NCBI GenBank assembly: GCA_023079485.1
Contig: CM041084.1
Location: 68,419,709-68,483,708, forward strand
DNA length: 64,000 bases
DNA from: Archilochus colubris
Lineage: Eukaryota; Chordata; Aves; Apodiformes; Trochilidae
Direction of reading: 5' to 3'
Numbering within the stretch: position 1 is the first letter of the stretch; the number at the start of each line of letters is the position of its first letter. The notes under the pieces were generated by a model. The model was given only the letters and a program-made list of their open reading frames with translations. It made no database searches and was not told the origin of the DNA. The position numbers and the translations under genes were made by a program. Positions 1-11,210 of this stretch are shown one piece after another.

Positions 1-3000
1 AACTCATCTAATCCCTTAAGAACTCAGCTAGGAACTGGAGATTAGATACTCAACCCATGCAACTCAAAAAAAATTAATGATTTTGTCAGATCTGCAGCAG
101 CTGAAGAACCAGCTCCTCAGGCTTCTACCACATTTCTCTGCCATCTGAAAAGTGGTGAAAACACACGTCACTTCTGGAACGTTGTTTGGAGATTATAAAC
201 CCCCACACCTCACCACTCCAAGGTACTCTGATAGATGTACCCTTGGTGTAACTATACTACCTTTCCCAGAAGTAAGCAGCACCATGGATCAGAGAAAAAT
301 TACTTGCAGATGATGATTCAGATCCTGAGGCAGGCAAGAAAAATAGAAAACAGCAAATGGAGGATGGAACACGTACAAGAGAGATATAATTTGGAAGCAT
401 TACTGCCAAATCCTGCCTACCAGAGGTAGGCCTGGCTGTCAGCAGCCTGCTTCTGAATAGCTCTATTATAATGCAATTGATGTGATCTCAGAAAAAAAAA
501 ATCAAGAAGTTTTTTACACTATTATCTATTTATATATTTGGTTAATGTTTACATAAATCATGCAATTCCATCCAGAAATAGCTATTTGAAAACAAAGAAA
601 CAACAAAAAAAAAACCAACCAAAAACCACCCCCACAAAAAAAAAAAAAAAAGGAAAGAAAGAAAAGAAAAAACCAACCCAGAAGTAAGAATGTTGAATAC
701 TTATTGCTGTTCAGCTGAAATATTATTGGCAAGGTGATTCATTTGTTAATCCACAGTGCTATAAATAGTACTTTAACCTAGCTGAATGGAAACATATCCT
801 CCGTATCTCTAGTCACTTGTTTACCCATGTAAAATATATGTGTTTTTAAGTTGACATAGTTGTATTGCAGGAAGGGCTAGCAAAGTTCAATGACTCTCCA
901 TCACACTTTGAAAGCCCTTCAGCTCTCCGTCAATTTTGCTGTACTTCTCTTACAAAGCTGTTCACTCTGCTCCATCAATGCGTGGACTTGAAGGCAAGAA
1001 GAGGCTATTGTAACAGCTCAGCCAGTGTTTCCTCATATCATGGGCCAGTGATAGCAAGCCTCTGGCATCAATACCAAGTTAGGCGCCAACAGATATTTGG
1101 TCTGGCACCAGCAATAACAAGCTACGATGGTTTCTTTTTAAGTTTGTTTGGCACCAGTAGCAAGAAACATTCACTATTCCTGGCAGAGAGCCACAGAATT
1201 TCACCAAATGGCTTCTGCATCACAACTTCATAACAAACACAACATAACTTCTAATTGCGGTGAAGCCTGTCTCTTAGCAAGCAATTCCATCCTGACAATT
1301 ACATCCAGACTTATCAATACCTGTGGTGCCTTCCCATAACAACTACTTTCTTTATTACCATAAGAATAATCTCCTTGAAGAGATTCACAAACCTGTAAGT
1401 CTATCAGCACTTGGATTTTCTCTCTTTTTATGCAGTTATATGGAAATAGGTAATCATCTACAAGAAAAGCCTATGGGGAAAGCTACAAAATTAAGTCATC
1501 ACAAAATATGTTGTAAATACGGTGTTGACTTAACCTCACTCCTCACCCTGAACTCTTTTCTGTCATGTACTCTCTCAGACTGCAGACCTGCAATCTATTC
1601 CACTGCAGTTCATCGTATGCCTGTGTGGAGCACCATTCAAGCCCCTGAGGCTTAACATAGCACTAGTAAAAGGAGAGGATTGACTATAAATTACCTGAGT
1701 CTCAGGACAGAGCAATCTCCCTTTTGACAGCTCCTTGCTAAATGGTACAACACTTCAAATGAGGCCATGTGGTGGAAACCTCAGTGAACACAGCACAAGT
1801 CAAGGACTCCAAAGAGCTCAGTTCTACAGAAAGGGTTGCAACCAACTTGCCCAAAAGTTTTCAGCAGGACTCTTTTTTCACTTTGCCTGAAAAAAAGGGA
1901 GATCTGAAATCTCTGGATGGAAAGGATAGTCTAGGAATGAGGAATTACTTTTCTAGTACTAAGCATTAGTAAAGACAGGAATAATATCCTTCTCTTCACA
2001 AGAGAAAAGTTGTCCCTGCCCATCCTGCTACAATCCAGTACAGCAGAGAAAAGAAATTTGTTTAAAGGTAGACTATTTTATGGGACATGGAATAGGCACA
2101 GGGAGGAAGTGATACTAAGCTCTAGGCATGGAAAACTTTCATTTGGAGCAACAGCTTCTGAGAAAATAAAGACAGTACAAAGTTGAAATGGAAGTCCCCA
2201 TTATAAATTCAGCTCTTAGTACCTGCCAATGACATGAGAAAATCTCTGCCCACAGGGAAGGGTTGTCCTTGTGTAAAAGTACAAATCTGTAGAGTTCCCA
2301 GTGAGGGAATTCATGCAGACAATAATTCAGTGATCAAACTCTTCCTCTTCAGACCTCTCCAGACCCTTGAGGGTCTGAAGGAATTTCCACTAACCTCCTT
2401 TCTTAAAGCTCAGTCTTTAGTTGGATTTCCTTCAACTATAAAAACATACACAGTTCAATTAGCCAACCTTCACAGGCTCTGTAGTTCATTTATGCATGCT
2501 AGGCACGTCTCCTGCTGTGAGCAGTGCATCCAAAGGGAACTCTTTGAACTAGTCTATTGTTGCTCACGTAGTGTATTGCATTGTCCAATTTCATCATTCC
2601 TGGCAAGGCAGAGCACTCCTGCAGCTTGCTATAAGAGAAGGAGAAGAGATGATGAAGCACTTTGTCCAGCTGGTGTGCTGGACATCTCAGATGTACAAAT
2701 AAGCTTGCCTACCACTAACTAAAGTATTTTCCCAGTCACCACAGACAGACCTTTACTGACCAGTTGTGCTTATATGATCTTACCTGGAAGCCCTCTCTAG
2801 TCTAGTTAGCAGTCTGGAGGGACAGAAGACAGAAAAGATGGTAAGAAAGAATTGGGTTAAAAAAAAAAAAATAAAAATCTGTATTTTGCTTAAGTGTAAA
2901 ACCAAATCATAGTTTAAAATACCACGGAGGATCAAGCAAAAAAACCACCCACAATCACCAGACAGCGTAGCATTTTGCTGCATTTAGTAAGGAATATTTT

Positions 3001-5600
3001 TAGAATCCGTAGCTTGAACAAATTGCAAAGGACTACACTGCCCTACCTCCAAATTCCCATTGGCACATTCTTACTATTTCTGAATTAAATGGGTCAAATA
3101 CTACAGAAAATAGAAAGCAAAGCTGAGCGTGTGTTTTTCAAGCAACCATTCACATATCTCCCCTTTTTCTTTGACTAGGTATTCCTCTGGATAGGAAAAG
3201 AGGGGGTCATACCCAAAAAAGTCCTGCTCAGCTGCTCTACAGAGGAGAAGAACAAAGATTCATTTTAGAACAAAGATTTAGATTTATTTTCTTTTACATT
3301 GCTTCACTAGAGGTTTTTTGGGAGGTTTTTCTTGGGGTGATGGGGGTGGATTGTTTGGCTTTGCTATAATACTGCACATCAAAGTGCTTTTGATGTGAAG
3401 TTTACTTAACAGAATCAGTTTTTCCGATGATTGTGTTAATCTTTATAAACCTGAAGGCGATACCGTGCTTTTTAAAAAACTATAGCAGGAAAAGACTTGA
3501 GGTTACATATACTCTCGGTGCTGAGAGATGGGAGTAGTTGGATTATTTTGCCACTTCTTACAACTTCACTCGTTGGTGCATGGGCAGCACTAACAATAGG
3601 CTTGACATCTCTCTCACTTAGGCCAGGATGGCTCTATTTAAATCATGCACAGTCCTTCACATAAGCACCTTCATGTTTTCACAGGTAAGAGCCACCAGAT
3701 TTGAAGGGCCAGTTTACAACAGGCACTTGCTCAGAGGCAGTGAAGGGGCCTTGAGCTGCAATAAGAATGAGCACTGATCTTAGAAATGCTCCCTGCTCCC
3801 AGCTGTTAATAGTTATCTTTGTAATTGTATTATTTTGAGCACAAGCTTCAGTCCCCTCTTCAATCTTGCAAAACCAGCTTTGCCATCCACTCCTAGTCTT
3901 GAAGTATGGCTGTAAAAATGCTTCTGTTATGTCTGACGTGTTTACCTACAGCATCTGAATGACTTTTTAAGTCCTTTGAATAAAGATAAGAGACAATGTG
4001 TACATTTTCCACACAAATAGTGGAACTGTAATAAAATAAACATCAAAGGTAAGCTCGCAAATCATCGCTACTTCACTGCTATTTACAACAAAAGCAGGAA
4101 GAGGAAAAAACCTACCCTCACCATTGGCATCATCTTAGAAAATACAAGTTTTGGAAGGAATGATAGCTTTTTCCCATACCCTTAAACACAAACATTGGCA
4201 CCTACAGGTAATGCAATGTTTTACTGAAAGATATGAGTTTACATTACATGGAGACAACAACAAGGAACCAAGAGAGGTCTCCCTCCTCTTATTTTTGTCT
4301 TTCTCAATTACCAGCTTTTCTGAGCTTACCAGCTTACCAGCTTACCAGCTGTAGTGGGAACAGGAAGATATCAACCCTTTTTCTATATAAAGTTAGCACG
4401 AGTACAACCAGAAGGACAGAAGAACTCTCATTGTTCAGTATTTACTCTTTAAGACTTACACAGACTGGAGAAACTGCAAAGCTTTGAAATAAAACGCAGG
4501 TGTGTCTAGGAACGTATATTCTATTCAAGGTAGACCAAATCGGAAAGTAGTGCTGTTTGTTTATTCTGTTAATCTTTTAAACTTTGTGTTTTTCTCATGT
4601 TCCTCTCCAACACTCCTTCAAAACCAGACTGCAACAGCATAGTCCTGACCAGAGTGACTTTGCCATTTCTAAAATAAGGTCTGATTTAGAAAGACCGCTC
4701 TGGGAAAATATGGATCAATCTAACTCTTACTCCAGGACACAAAATTCAAAGTGTACCTATGAGAAATAAAATGTAAGCACCATACTAGATTTCTGCTGAT
4801 GTCTTTGTTTTGTTATTGTTTTGCAGACACGAGCGCTACTGCCTAATGAAACTGGCATTTTGCAATTGACTTTGAACAGCAGGCAGGATAGGACTGAACA
4901 GGGAGCTTCCAGAGAAGCTACTGCCATATAACTATCTTCATTGAGTTGTTCTGTCCAGCATACCACTGAATGAGGCAAAGCCTCTGAAGGAGCACATGAT
5001 TCTGACAATTTAAACCTAAAACCAAACCACAAATCACAACTAACTTTTCTTGAAATGAAACGGTCCAGGTAAAATTACAGAAAAAAATTTTGTCCCAGGT
5101 TTTATGGAAAATGCACAGATCCACAATGCCCAAAAACATGGTAAAGTAAAGGCACTATTAAAAAAAAAAGAAAAAAAAATGTAAAACGCACAATAAAATA
5201 TTGTATTGGAGAGTGACAGGAGAGTGACATTTACAACAGAGATGTTATAAACACACCATCTGAAAAAGATCAAGCCATGCACATTAACACACTTTCAGCT
5301 AAGATTAAGGCTTTTGACTAATTCTCTCGTAGCAAAAGTCCACAGCATTGCTTACTTGTTCCCATTTTCCCCCTGCACCAGGTGTGATTATGACAGAAGG
5401 AAAGAGGGGCCAGGACTGAAACGATTTTGTTAGGCTACATAAATCATTAGGAATTCACAACTCGTGAAGCCGTGTATCATTTTCCAACAGGTTGTTGAGC
5501 TGTCACATTACAACTATTTGCTATATACGGCGCTATTAAAATAAATCACTGCATGTAACAGGTTCTGCTCTGCCACCTATACGTCATTCTGCATTTTACA
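1..5600. other. Intergenic DNA upstream of FOXQ1, no gene seen
   Basis: AT-rich sequence with only short, low-complexity open frames and no recognisable protein domain. It holds A-rich tracts (about 600-675 and 5158-5180) and a short 8-bp tandem repeat at 4322-4350. I recognise no transposon. It may contain distal FOXQ1 enhancers, but nothing in the bases alone proves this. Confidence 0.6.
4322..4350. repeat. Short tandem repeat, unit agcttacc
   Basis: Three consecutive copies of the 8-base unit agcttacc followed by a partial agct. It is a minor minisatellite-like tract in intergenic DNA. Confidence 0.8.
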
Positions 5601-5852
5601 CCTGGGAGGCGGGCCCGGCTCTGCGAAGTCGCGCCGAACTGCGGCCTCATTCGAAATACCCAGGAAGGGGAAGGACCTGGCAGGAGAAAATAAAAACAAG
5701 TTTCGTAAAATAACTTTCCAACAAGACCTCGCTGTCATCTTAGCTAATTACGGCTCTGATATGGCTTATTAGCGAGTACCCACCTTTGCTACCTTGCTTC
5801 TCCACCCACCACCCTTTCAGATCTTCGTCCTGGCTCCGCCTCTCGCCGGCGT

Positions 5853-5858
5853 TATAAT
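5853..5858 (+). promoter_or_regulatory. FOXQ1: TATA-like box, putative FOXQ1 core promoter
   Basis: TATAAT follows a GC-rich stretch (ctcgccggcg) and lies at the left shoulder of the CpG island. Transcription would start around 5880-5890, giving a leader of about 740 bases. This is placed by motif only; a start site closer to the ATG is possible. Confidence 0.4.
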
Positions 5859-6619
5859 GGGCTGGTCTGAAAGTAGTGGAGAGACACAGAACCACAGGGG
5901 AAGAGAGAGATAATGACAATAACGCTAATAACCCTAATAACCCGGCTGCTGCCCGCGCCGCAGCGAGGAGCCAGCCCGGCGTCCCGGCACTGACGGGAGC
6001 CGAAGCCGGAGAGAGAGGAGTAACCCCCGACGTCCCTCAACAGCTTCTCCCCGCGTCCGGGGAGCGTCGGACGGTAACAGCGGCAGCATCCCCAAGGAGA
6101 GCCGGGCTCGGGGGGACGCGGAGAAGAGCCGGGTCCAGCAGCCACCTACCCGCTTACACCAGCTCTGCGGGGTGTCATCGCCCCTGTCCTCCGGCCCCAT
6201 GGAGCGGCGAGAGTAAAGAGCGAGAAGGACTCGCCGGGGGTGGGGGGGGCGGGAAGAGACCGAGCGCCCCAGTGGGGGAGAAGGAGGTGGAAGCCAGAGG
6301 AAGCGCCCCGTTCCCCGCCTCGCCGTCTAGGGCGACTGGGCACTGCTGCCTGTCTTCGGCGTCCCCCGGTGGGGAAGGGGCAAGACCTCTGCCACCGAAA
6401 CCCAGGGAGCGGAGGCCGGGTGAGGCGGGCGTGGAGCCCCCCTGCCCTCCCCTGCCTGCCCTGCCTGTCGCTCCGGGAGCTGTCCAAGCCAGCGCGGGGG
6501 CAGACACCCCCCCGAACACCTCGCCGCCCCCCGTCGCCTTTCAGGTTGCGCTGAGGGGCGGGGGTCGCGCCCGCCCAGCGGAGCCGCGGGAAGCGCGGGG
6601 GGCTACCGGAGCCGTCGCC

Positions 6620-7843
6620 ATGAAGCTGGAGGTATTCTCGCAGCACTACGAGGACAAGCTGAGCGCCGGCAGCGACCAAGAAGGCAGCGGCTCCCTTTCC
6701 CCGGCGCCGGCTGAGAGCGAGCTGGGCTCGGACGGCGACTGCGCCGCCAACAGCCCGGGCGGCGGGGCCGGGCGGCCGGGACACCCTCCTCCGCCTCCCC
6801 CCGCCCCGCAGCCGCCGCCGGCGCCGCCGGCCGAGAGCGCAAAGGGGAAGCCGTATACGCGGCGGCCGAAGCCGCCCTATTCCTATATCGCGCTGATCGC
6901 CATGGCCATCCGCGACTCTGCCGGCGGCCGCCTGACCCTGGCCGAGATCAACGACTACCTGATGAGCCGCTTCCCCTTCTTCCGCGGCGCCTACACGGGC
7001 TGGCGCAACTCCGTGCGCCACAACCTCTCCCTCAACGACTGCTTCGTCAAGGTGCTGCGCGACCCGGCGCGGCCCTGGGGCAAGGACAACTACTGGATGC
7101 TCAACCCCAGCAGCGAGTACACCTTCGCCGACGGTGTCTTCCGCCGCCGCCGCAAGCGCCTCAGCCGCGCCGCCCCGCCGCCACAGCCCGCCCGCCCCGC
7201 CGCCGCAGCCCCGCCGCCGCCGCTGCAGGAGGCGGCCGGAGCGGGCGCCGCGTCCCCCGGCGGTTCCCCGCGCTGCTGCTGCGCTTCCTCGCCCTGCAAC
7301 TGTGCGCCGGGCCCTGCCGCCAAGGAGGCGGCGGCGGGGGGCGGCGGGGCGGCGGCGGCTGCAACGGGCAGCGGCGGTGCCAAGTTCTCCAGCTCCTTTG
7401 CCATCGAGAGCCTCCTCCGGCGGCCGGCGGGGCCCCGCGCCTCCCCGCAGCCGCCTCCGCCGCAAGCCCGAGGCCTTCTCTGGCCGGCGCCGTCCGCGCC
7501 CCCGCACCTGCTGCCCGGTCCCTACCCGATGCTCCCCTACCCACCTGCCGCCCCGCAGCCCCCGCCCGCCGCCGCCCTCTACGGCGGAGGTCTCTTGCAG
7601 CTCTGCGCCTACGGGCTGGGCGAGCCGCTGCTGCTGGCGGGCGGGCGGCAAGCTCTGGCCCACGGCGAGCCGGCGGAGCGGCCGCGGGCTCCGCTCTTCC
7701 CCGCCGCCCTCCCCAAAGGCGGGCGGGGGCCGGCACCCGGCTCCCCGCTCTACGGATCCCTTCGGCTGGCCGGGCCGCTGCAGCCGGCGGCGGGGGGCTC
7801 GGCCTCGTTCCAGCCGTACGCCGTGGAGACCCCCCTGGCTTAA
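6620..7843 (+). CDS. FOXQ1: Forkhead box protein Q1
   Basis: Nuclear forkhead (winged-helix) transcription factor; in vertebrates FOXQ1 acts in epithelial differentiation and epithelial-mesenchymal programmes. The 407-residue product (human is about 400) opens MKLEVF, the conserved FOXQ1 N-terminus, and carries the FOXQ1-like acidic stretch [17 protein letters not shown] at about 35-46. The forkhead spans about 83-175, with [14 protein letters not shown], recognition helix [13 protein letters not shown] (128-140) and a basic tail FRRRRKR (174-180). A conserved [13 protein letters not shown] block (256-268) resembles an EH1 Groucho-binding motif. The rest is Pro/Ala/Gly-rich. The start at 6620 was chosen for the conserved N-terminus and good context (gtcgccATGa), although the frame is open 248 codons further upstream. 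Single exon, as expected for FOXQ1; ends ETPLA then TAA. FOXF2 follows on the same strand. Confidence 0.95.
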   Translation: MKLEVFSQHYEDKLSAGSDQEGSGSLSPAPAESELGSDGDCAANSPGGGAGRPGHPPPPPPAPQPPPAPPAESAKGKPYTRRPKPPYSYIALIAMAIRDSAGGRLTLAEINDYLMSRFPFFRGAYTGWRNSVRHNLSLNDCFVKVLRDPARPWGKDNYWMLNPSSEYTFADGVFRRRRKRLSRAAPPPQPARPAAAAPPPPLQEAAGAGAASPGGSPRCCCASSPCNCAPGPAAKEAAAGGGGAAAAATGSGGAKFSSSFAIESLLRRPAGPRASPQPPPPQARGLLWPAPSAPPHLLPGPYPMLPYPPAAPQPPPAAALYGGGLLQLCAYGLGEPLLLAGGRQALAHGEPAERPRAPLFPAALPKGGRGPAPGSPLYGSLRLAGPLQPAAGGSASFQPYAVETPLA

Positions 7844-8013
7844 TGGAGCCCCCCCTCCTCCCCTACAAGGGGCTGGCCTGCCTGCCCGGGGAGGCGGGGA
7901 GGGGGAAAGGAGGAGGCTCTGGATCCCGCACTTTACTCCAGAGGCGACCAAAGCCTCCAAGCAAAAGCCTTGGTGACTGTGCCTTAGTGAAATGACAGTG
8001 GGTTTAACTTAAA

Positions 8014-8140
8014 CCAAAAAAAAACAAAAAAAAAAAAACAAAAAAAAAACAAAAAAAAAACAACAAAAAGATAAAAAAAATTAAGGAAAAAAAGAAAAGG
8101 GAAAAAGTAAAAAGAAAAGAAAAGAGAAAAAAGAAACAGC
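8014..8140. repeat. A-rich low-complexity tract in FOXQ1 3' UTR
   Basis: Runs of 8-12 A interrupted by single C, G or T bases for about 125 bp. It is simple sequence, not a recognisable transposon tail, and is a plausible site of sequencing or length error. Confidence 0.8.
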
Positions 8141-8821
8141 TGTCGTTTTGGACATAGCCATGAGCCTCAAGTGCTTCTTACTCTTCGTTGAGACTACTTG
8201 ACTTCAGCCATTCCCTCGCCGCCTCCTTTCTTCCCCCCCTTTCATCCTCACCTCTTCTGCCACCAGAGCCTGAGGCAGAGGATGCCCCTGCGGCAGCGGC
8301 AGGCTGGGGATGCGCTGTGCACTTGGGAGGAGGGGGGCGGGGGGCCCGGGAGGAGCAGGGAGAGAGAGAAAGGGAGGGAGCTGGGGGCTGCTGTCGAGCC
8401 GTAGGTCTGTACTGCAAAGCAATGCATCACTGTGCCAAAAGAAACCTTTTCTCCTGTCCGGCAACTAGCATTTCGTGGGAAGGGAGGACATTAAATTATT
8501 TATAAAGTAGTGTTTTTAACACAAAGAGAGTGCAGCTTTTTAAATTAATTATTGTTCGGGAGGTCGGAGGGAGGGAAGAGGGGCTCAAAAAATATCAGGC
8601 GTTGTCTCCTGTACTTGGTTGGTGTTGTACATTTAAGGCCGAGGCCACTGCTACTGGAAAGAGAAGAGTAATTTTTTTTCGTATTTTATTTTTGTGTTTG
8701 TATATAATATATATGTGCAAGTGCATTTTATTGATGCTCAGCCACCATGGCGTTTTTTCCCTTTTTTTGGTGTTTTTTGTTTGTTTTTTGGTTTTGTTGT
8801 TTCTCTTTTTCCTCTTCCTCG

Positions 8822-8845
8822 AATAAAAGCTGCCCCCTAAATAAA
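8822..8845 (+). promoter_or_regulatory. FOXQ1: FOXQ1 polyadenylation signals (two AATAAA)
   Basis: AATAAA at 8822-8827 and again at 8840-8845, about 980 bp after the stop codon. They are followed by G/T-rich sequence (gagcgtgatgtctgtgc) from 8862 that suits a downstream element. Cleavage is therefore expected near 8850-8865. Confidence 0.7.
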
Positions 8846-10052
8846 GACGGTAATAAGGCGATGAGCGTGATGTCTGTGCAGGAGAGGAGGGAGGGGCCCT
8901 GCCGTGGGGCAGCCTTGGCCGAGGAGCGCTCGGGCTGCGGGGGCAGCCGGGCTGCCCGCCCTTTCCTACCCATCCTTCCCAGCGGGCTAGGGGTGCCACG
9001 TACTGATCGGCCTTATTTTGACCAAGGAAGGTGAGAGATGTTCTCTTGGGCAGCCGCCAGGTTTAGAACTCTTCAATTCCTCGAGTCAAATCAGGTTTCC
9101 CCGACGATGCTCAGCCCCGCAAAAAGGCTGGCGATTTGCGGTCAGGCATATCTGCATGCTGCCTGCCTTACTTGGGGGCAGCCTGCGGAAGTTCTGCCCA
9201 TCCGCCCTTTTTTAAAGAATTTTTTCTATTTTTCCCCTTCTTTCCCACCGAAGGCCAGCAGACGAAATATAATCCTGTTGTCATCTCTCAGTCCAAAGAC
9301 AACTCTCTTCAGGAAGGCTGTTGGCACGGCCGGGCTCCAACTGCTTCTGGTGGAGGCAGACCCGCTGGCATCTGTGGAGGGGGAAACCTCTGCAGAGTGA
9401 ACGCTATTCAGTATTTGCTGGTAATAAAAAGTTTACATACCTTGCCTTCTCCCGACGCGTGTTTTGTTAAGGCTGTTTCGGATTGTCAGAAGGTTCGAGT
9501 CGGAAAAGGGAAAGGATGTGATTTTAACTGCTCCTGGTACTAAATTATAATTTAGTGGCGTCCCGGACCTCCTTGAGCTTTAAACAAACGCCGAAATGGT
9601 AATTCGGCGCTTGTATGTTCGTTCGTTTGTTTTAATTTTTAAAAAGATGAAAATAGGCAAGTTTTTTTCCCCCTCCAAGTCTCCTGTAAGCACAGATCAC
9701 CTAAACAAACGGTGGCAAGCAGAATTTTGGGCGCTGGTTGTTCTTTTATCTGATTATTCTTATTTCAGACCTTGCACTTTCTCCTTCATCTCCTTTTCCC
9801 TCAGCCACCGGGGTTCAGCCTCTGAATAGCTTCTATCCTCCTCGCAAAAATGTTGCCGAATAGGGAAGGTGTGTTGGGAAAGAAAAGCTTCAAACAGAAA
9901 AATATGCGGGCAAATACACCGACTTGTTTCAATAAAGCTCAAGCAGATTTCACGGTGTGTTTAGCTCAGACCATAACATTCATCAGAACATTGCGAGAGA
10001 TTAGTGACTAATGTATGAAGTAATCCAGCCCTTGAAGGAATTGGTTTTTATG

Positions 10053-10088
10053 TACACACACGCATACACACATACACGCACACACACA
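10053..10088. repeat. Interrupted CA microsatellite
   Basis: Alternating purine-pyrimidine CA/TA repeat with occasional CG steps (acacacacgcatacacac pattern). Confidence 0.8.
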
Positions 10089-10929
10089 ATTTCGACATCG
10101 TTCTGCCTTCAAGGCTCTGCTCAGATAGTAATCCACCCTTCTATAATCTACCCTTTCCTCTGCCTTGTATTTTAACATCTCTTTCTTTATTGAAGTCCAC
10201 ATGAGCCGTCAATATGCATTTGCTAATATCTTTTGGTTTTGTCAATCCCTAATCTTCGAATTTCAGGGTATGTTAAGAGCACCTTGACAGAACGTAGAAT
10301 GTGTTATTATAGCCACAAGCACGTATTTAATCGGATGTACTAAAGAATGACTATGGATGAATGTGTGTATGTAAAAGTATGCATAATAGGATGGCATTCG
10401 GCTTTTACTTTTAGAGAAGTCCCTTTTTATTAAAAATAATTTAACATTAAAAAAGAAAATCCGCTCATAGAATTCGACACGTGCCTCATTAATAAGTACT
10501 TATCTTCTTTGAATCTCGATTTTTCGATACGTCGGGAAATGTACGTCAGCAGGACAGTATAAAGGGTATCCGTGTCCTCCAGGTCCTTTCCCAGTGACTG
10601 CTCGGGTTTCCCAGCGGGTCGAGATCAGAATTTGAGGGGACCCCATGGCATCCGGGCTGCAGAGGGAGGCGATGGGGAGGAGGGCAGGGCGGGCAGTGAC
10701 TGCTCTCTGTCCGCAGCCTGTTGGGGGTCTGTCTCTTGCTGAAGGGTCGCATCCTCACCGCCTTTCTGCGGGACAGCATCGGTTACTGTTCCCATCCCCT
10801 GAAAAGGATACCTGGGACGATTTTTCCCTCGTTGACCTTTGCATGGAAATCTCCCCATCGCGAAACTGCTCAGACCACGCCTGCGTTTCTAAACAAGGGA
10901 GCTGTGACAGCAGCTTCACACGCAGGTGA

Positions 10930-11210
10930 ATCTACAGGGGGGGGTGAGGGTGGGGAAACAATTTTTTAACCAACCGGCTGCGTCTCGGTTGTCATCCTGC
11001 CCGGCGTACAAGAGCAGAGGCATCCACACGGCAGCACCGCGGAGCCGGTGAGGAGGCGGGAGAGCGCTGCCCGCTGCCCCCGCACGGGGCACCCGGCTGG
11101 CCGGGGCCCGGAGCCGGACCGGAGCCGGCGGAGGCTGGGGGGCGGCTCTGGCGTACAGCTATAAATCCGGGCTGTCAGCTGTGACAGACGGCTGGTGAAA
11201 TACAGCACCT
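10930..11210. other. Orphan CpG-rich patch
   Basis: GC-rich block with many CpGs, most dense at 11030-11140, standing alone in AT-rich DNA about 2.1 kb past the FOXQ1 poly(A) site. A TATAAAT sits at its right edge (11160-11166) and a TATAAAG at 10558-10564 just before it. It contains no convincing coding frame. It may be a small promoter or enhancer. Confidence 0.45.

Larger units (their letters stand above)
5600..7980. other. CpG-rich island spanning FOXQ1
   Basis: From about 5600 the sequence changes abruptly from AT-rich to very GC- and CpG-rich and stays so to about 7980. It covers the putative promoter, leader and whole coding exon. Such islands are typical of developmental transcription-factor genes. 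Boundaries were judged by eye. Confidence 0.75.
7844..8865 (+). other. FOXQ1: FOXQ1 3' untranslated region
   Basis: Noncoding sequence between the TAA stop and the poly(A) signals. It opens GC-rich, then has an A-rich low-complexity tract (8014-8140), a second GC-rich segment (8210-8400) and a T-rich stretch (8752-8815). The end is inferred from the AATAAA motifs and a following G/T-rich segment. Confidence 0.65.

Noticed and set aside
526..732. Phe-rich short open frame as a membrane peptide
   Set aside because: It is the reverse reading of an A-rich tract.
6146..7960. 604-residue open frame antisense to FOXQ1
   Set aside because: It is an Arg/Gly/Ala-rich mirror of the GC-rich FOXQ1 exon with no domain.
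7134..7976. 280-residue open frame overlapping FOXQ1 in another frame
   Set aside because: Low-complexity Pro/Arg translation of the same GC-rich DNA; a shadow of the real gene.
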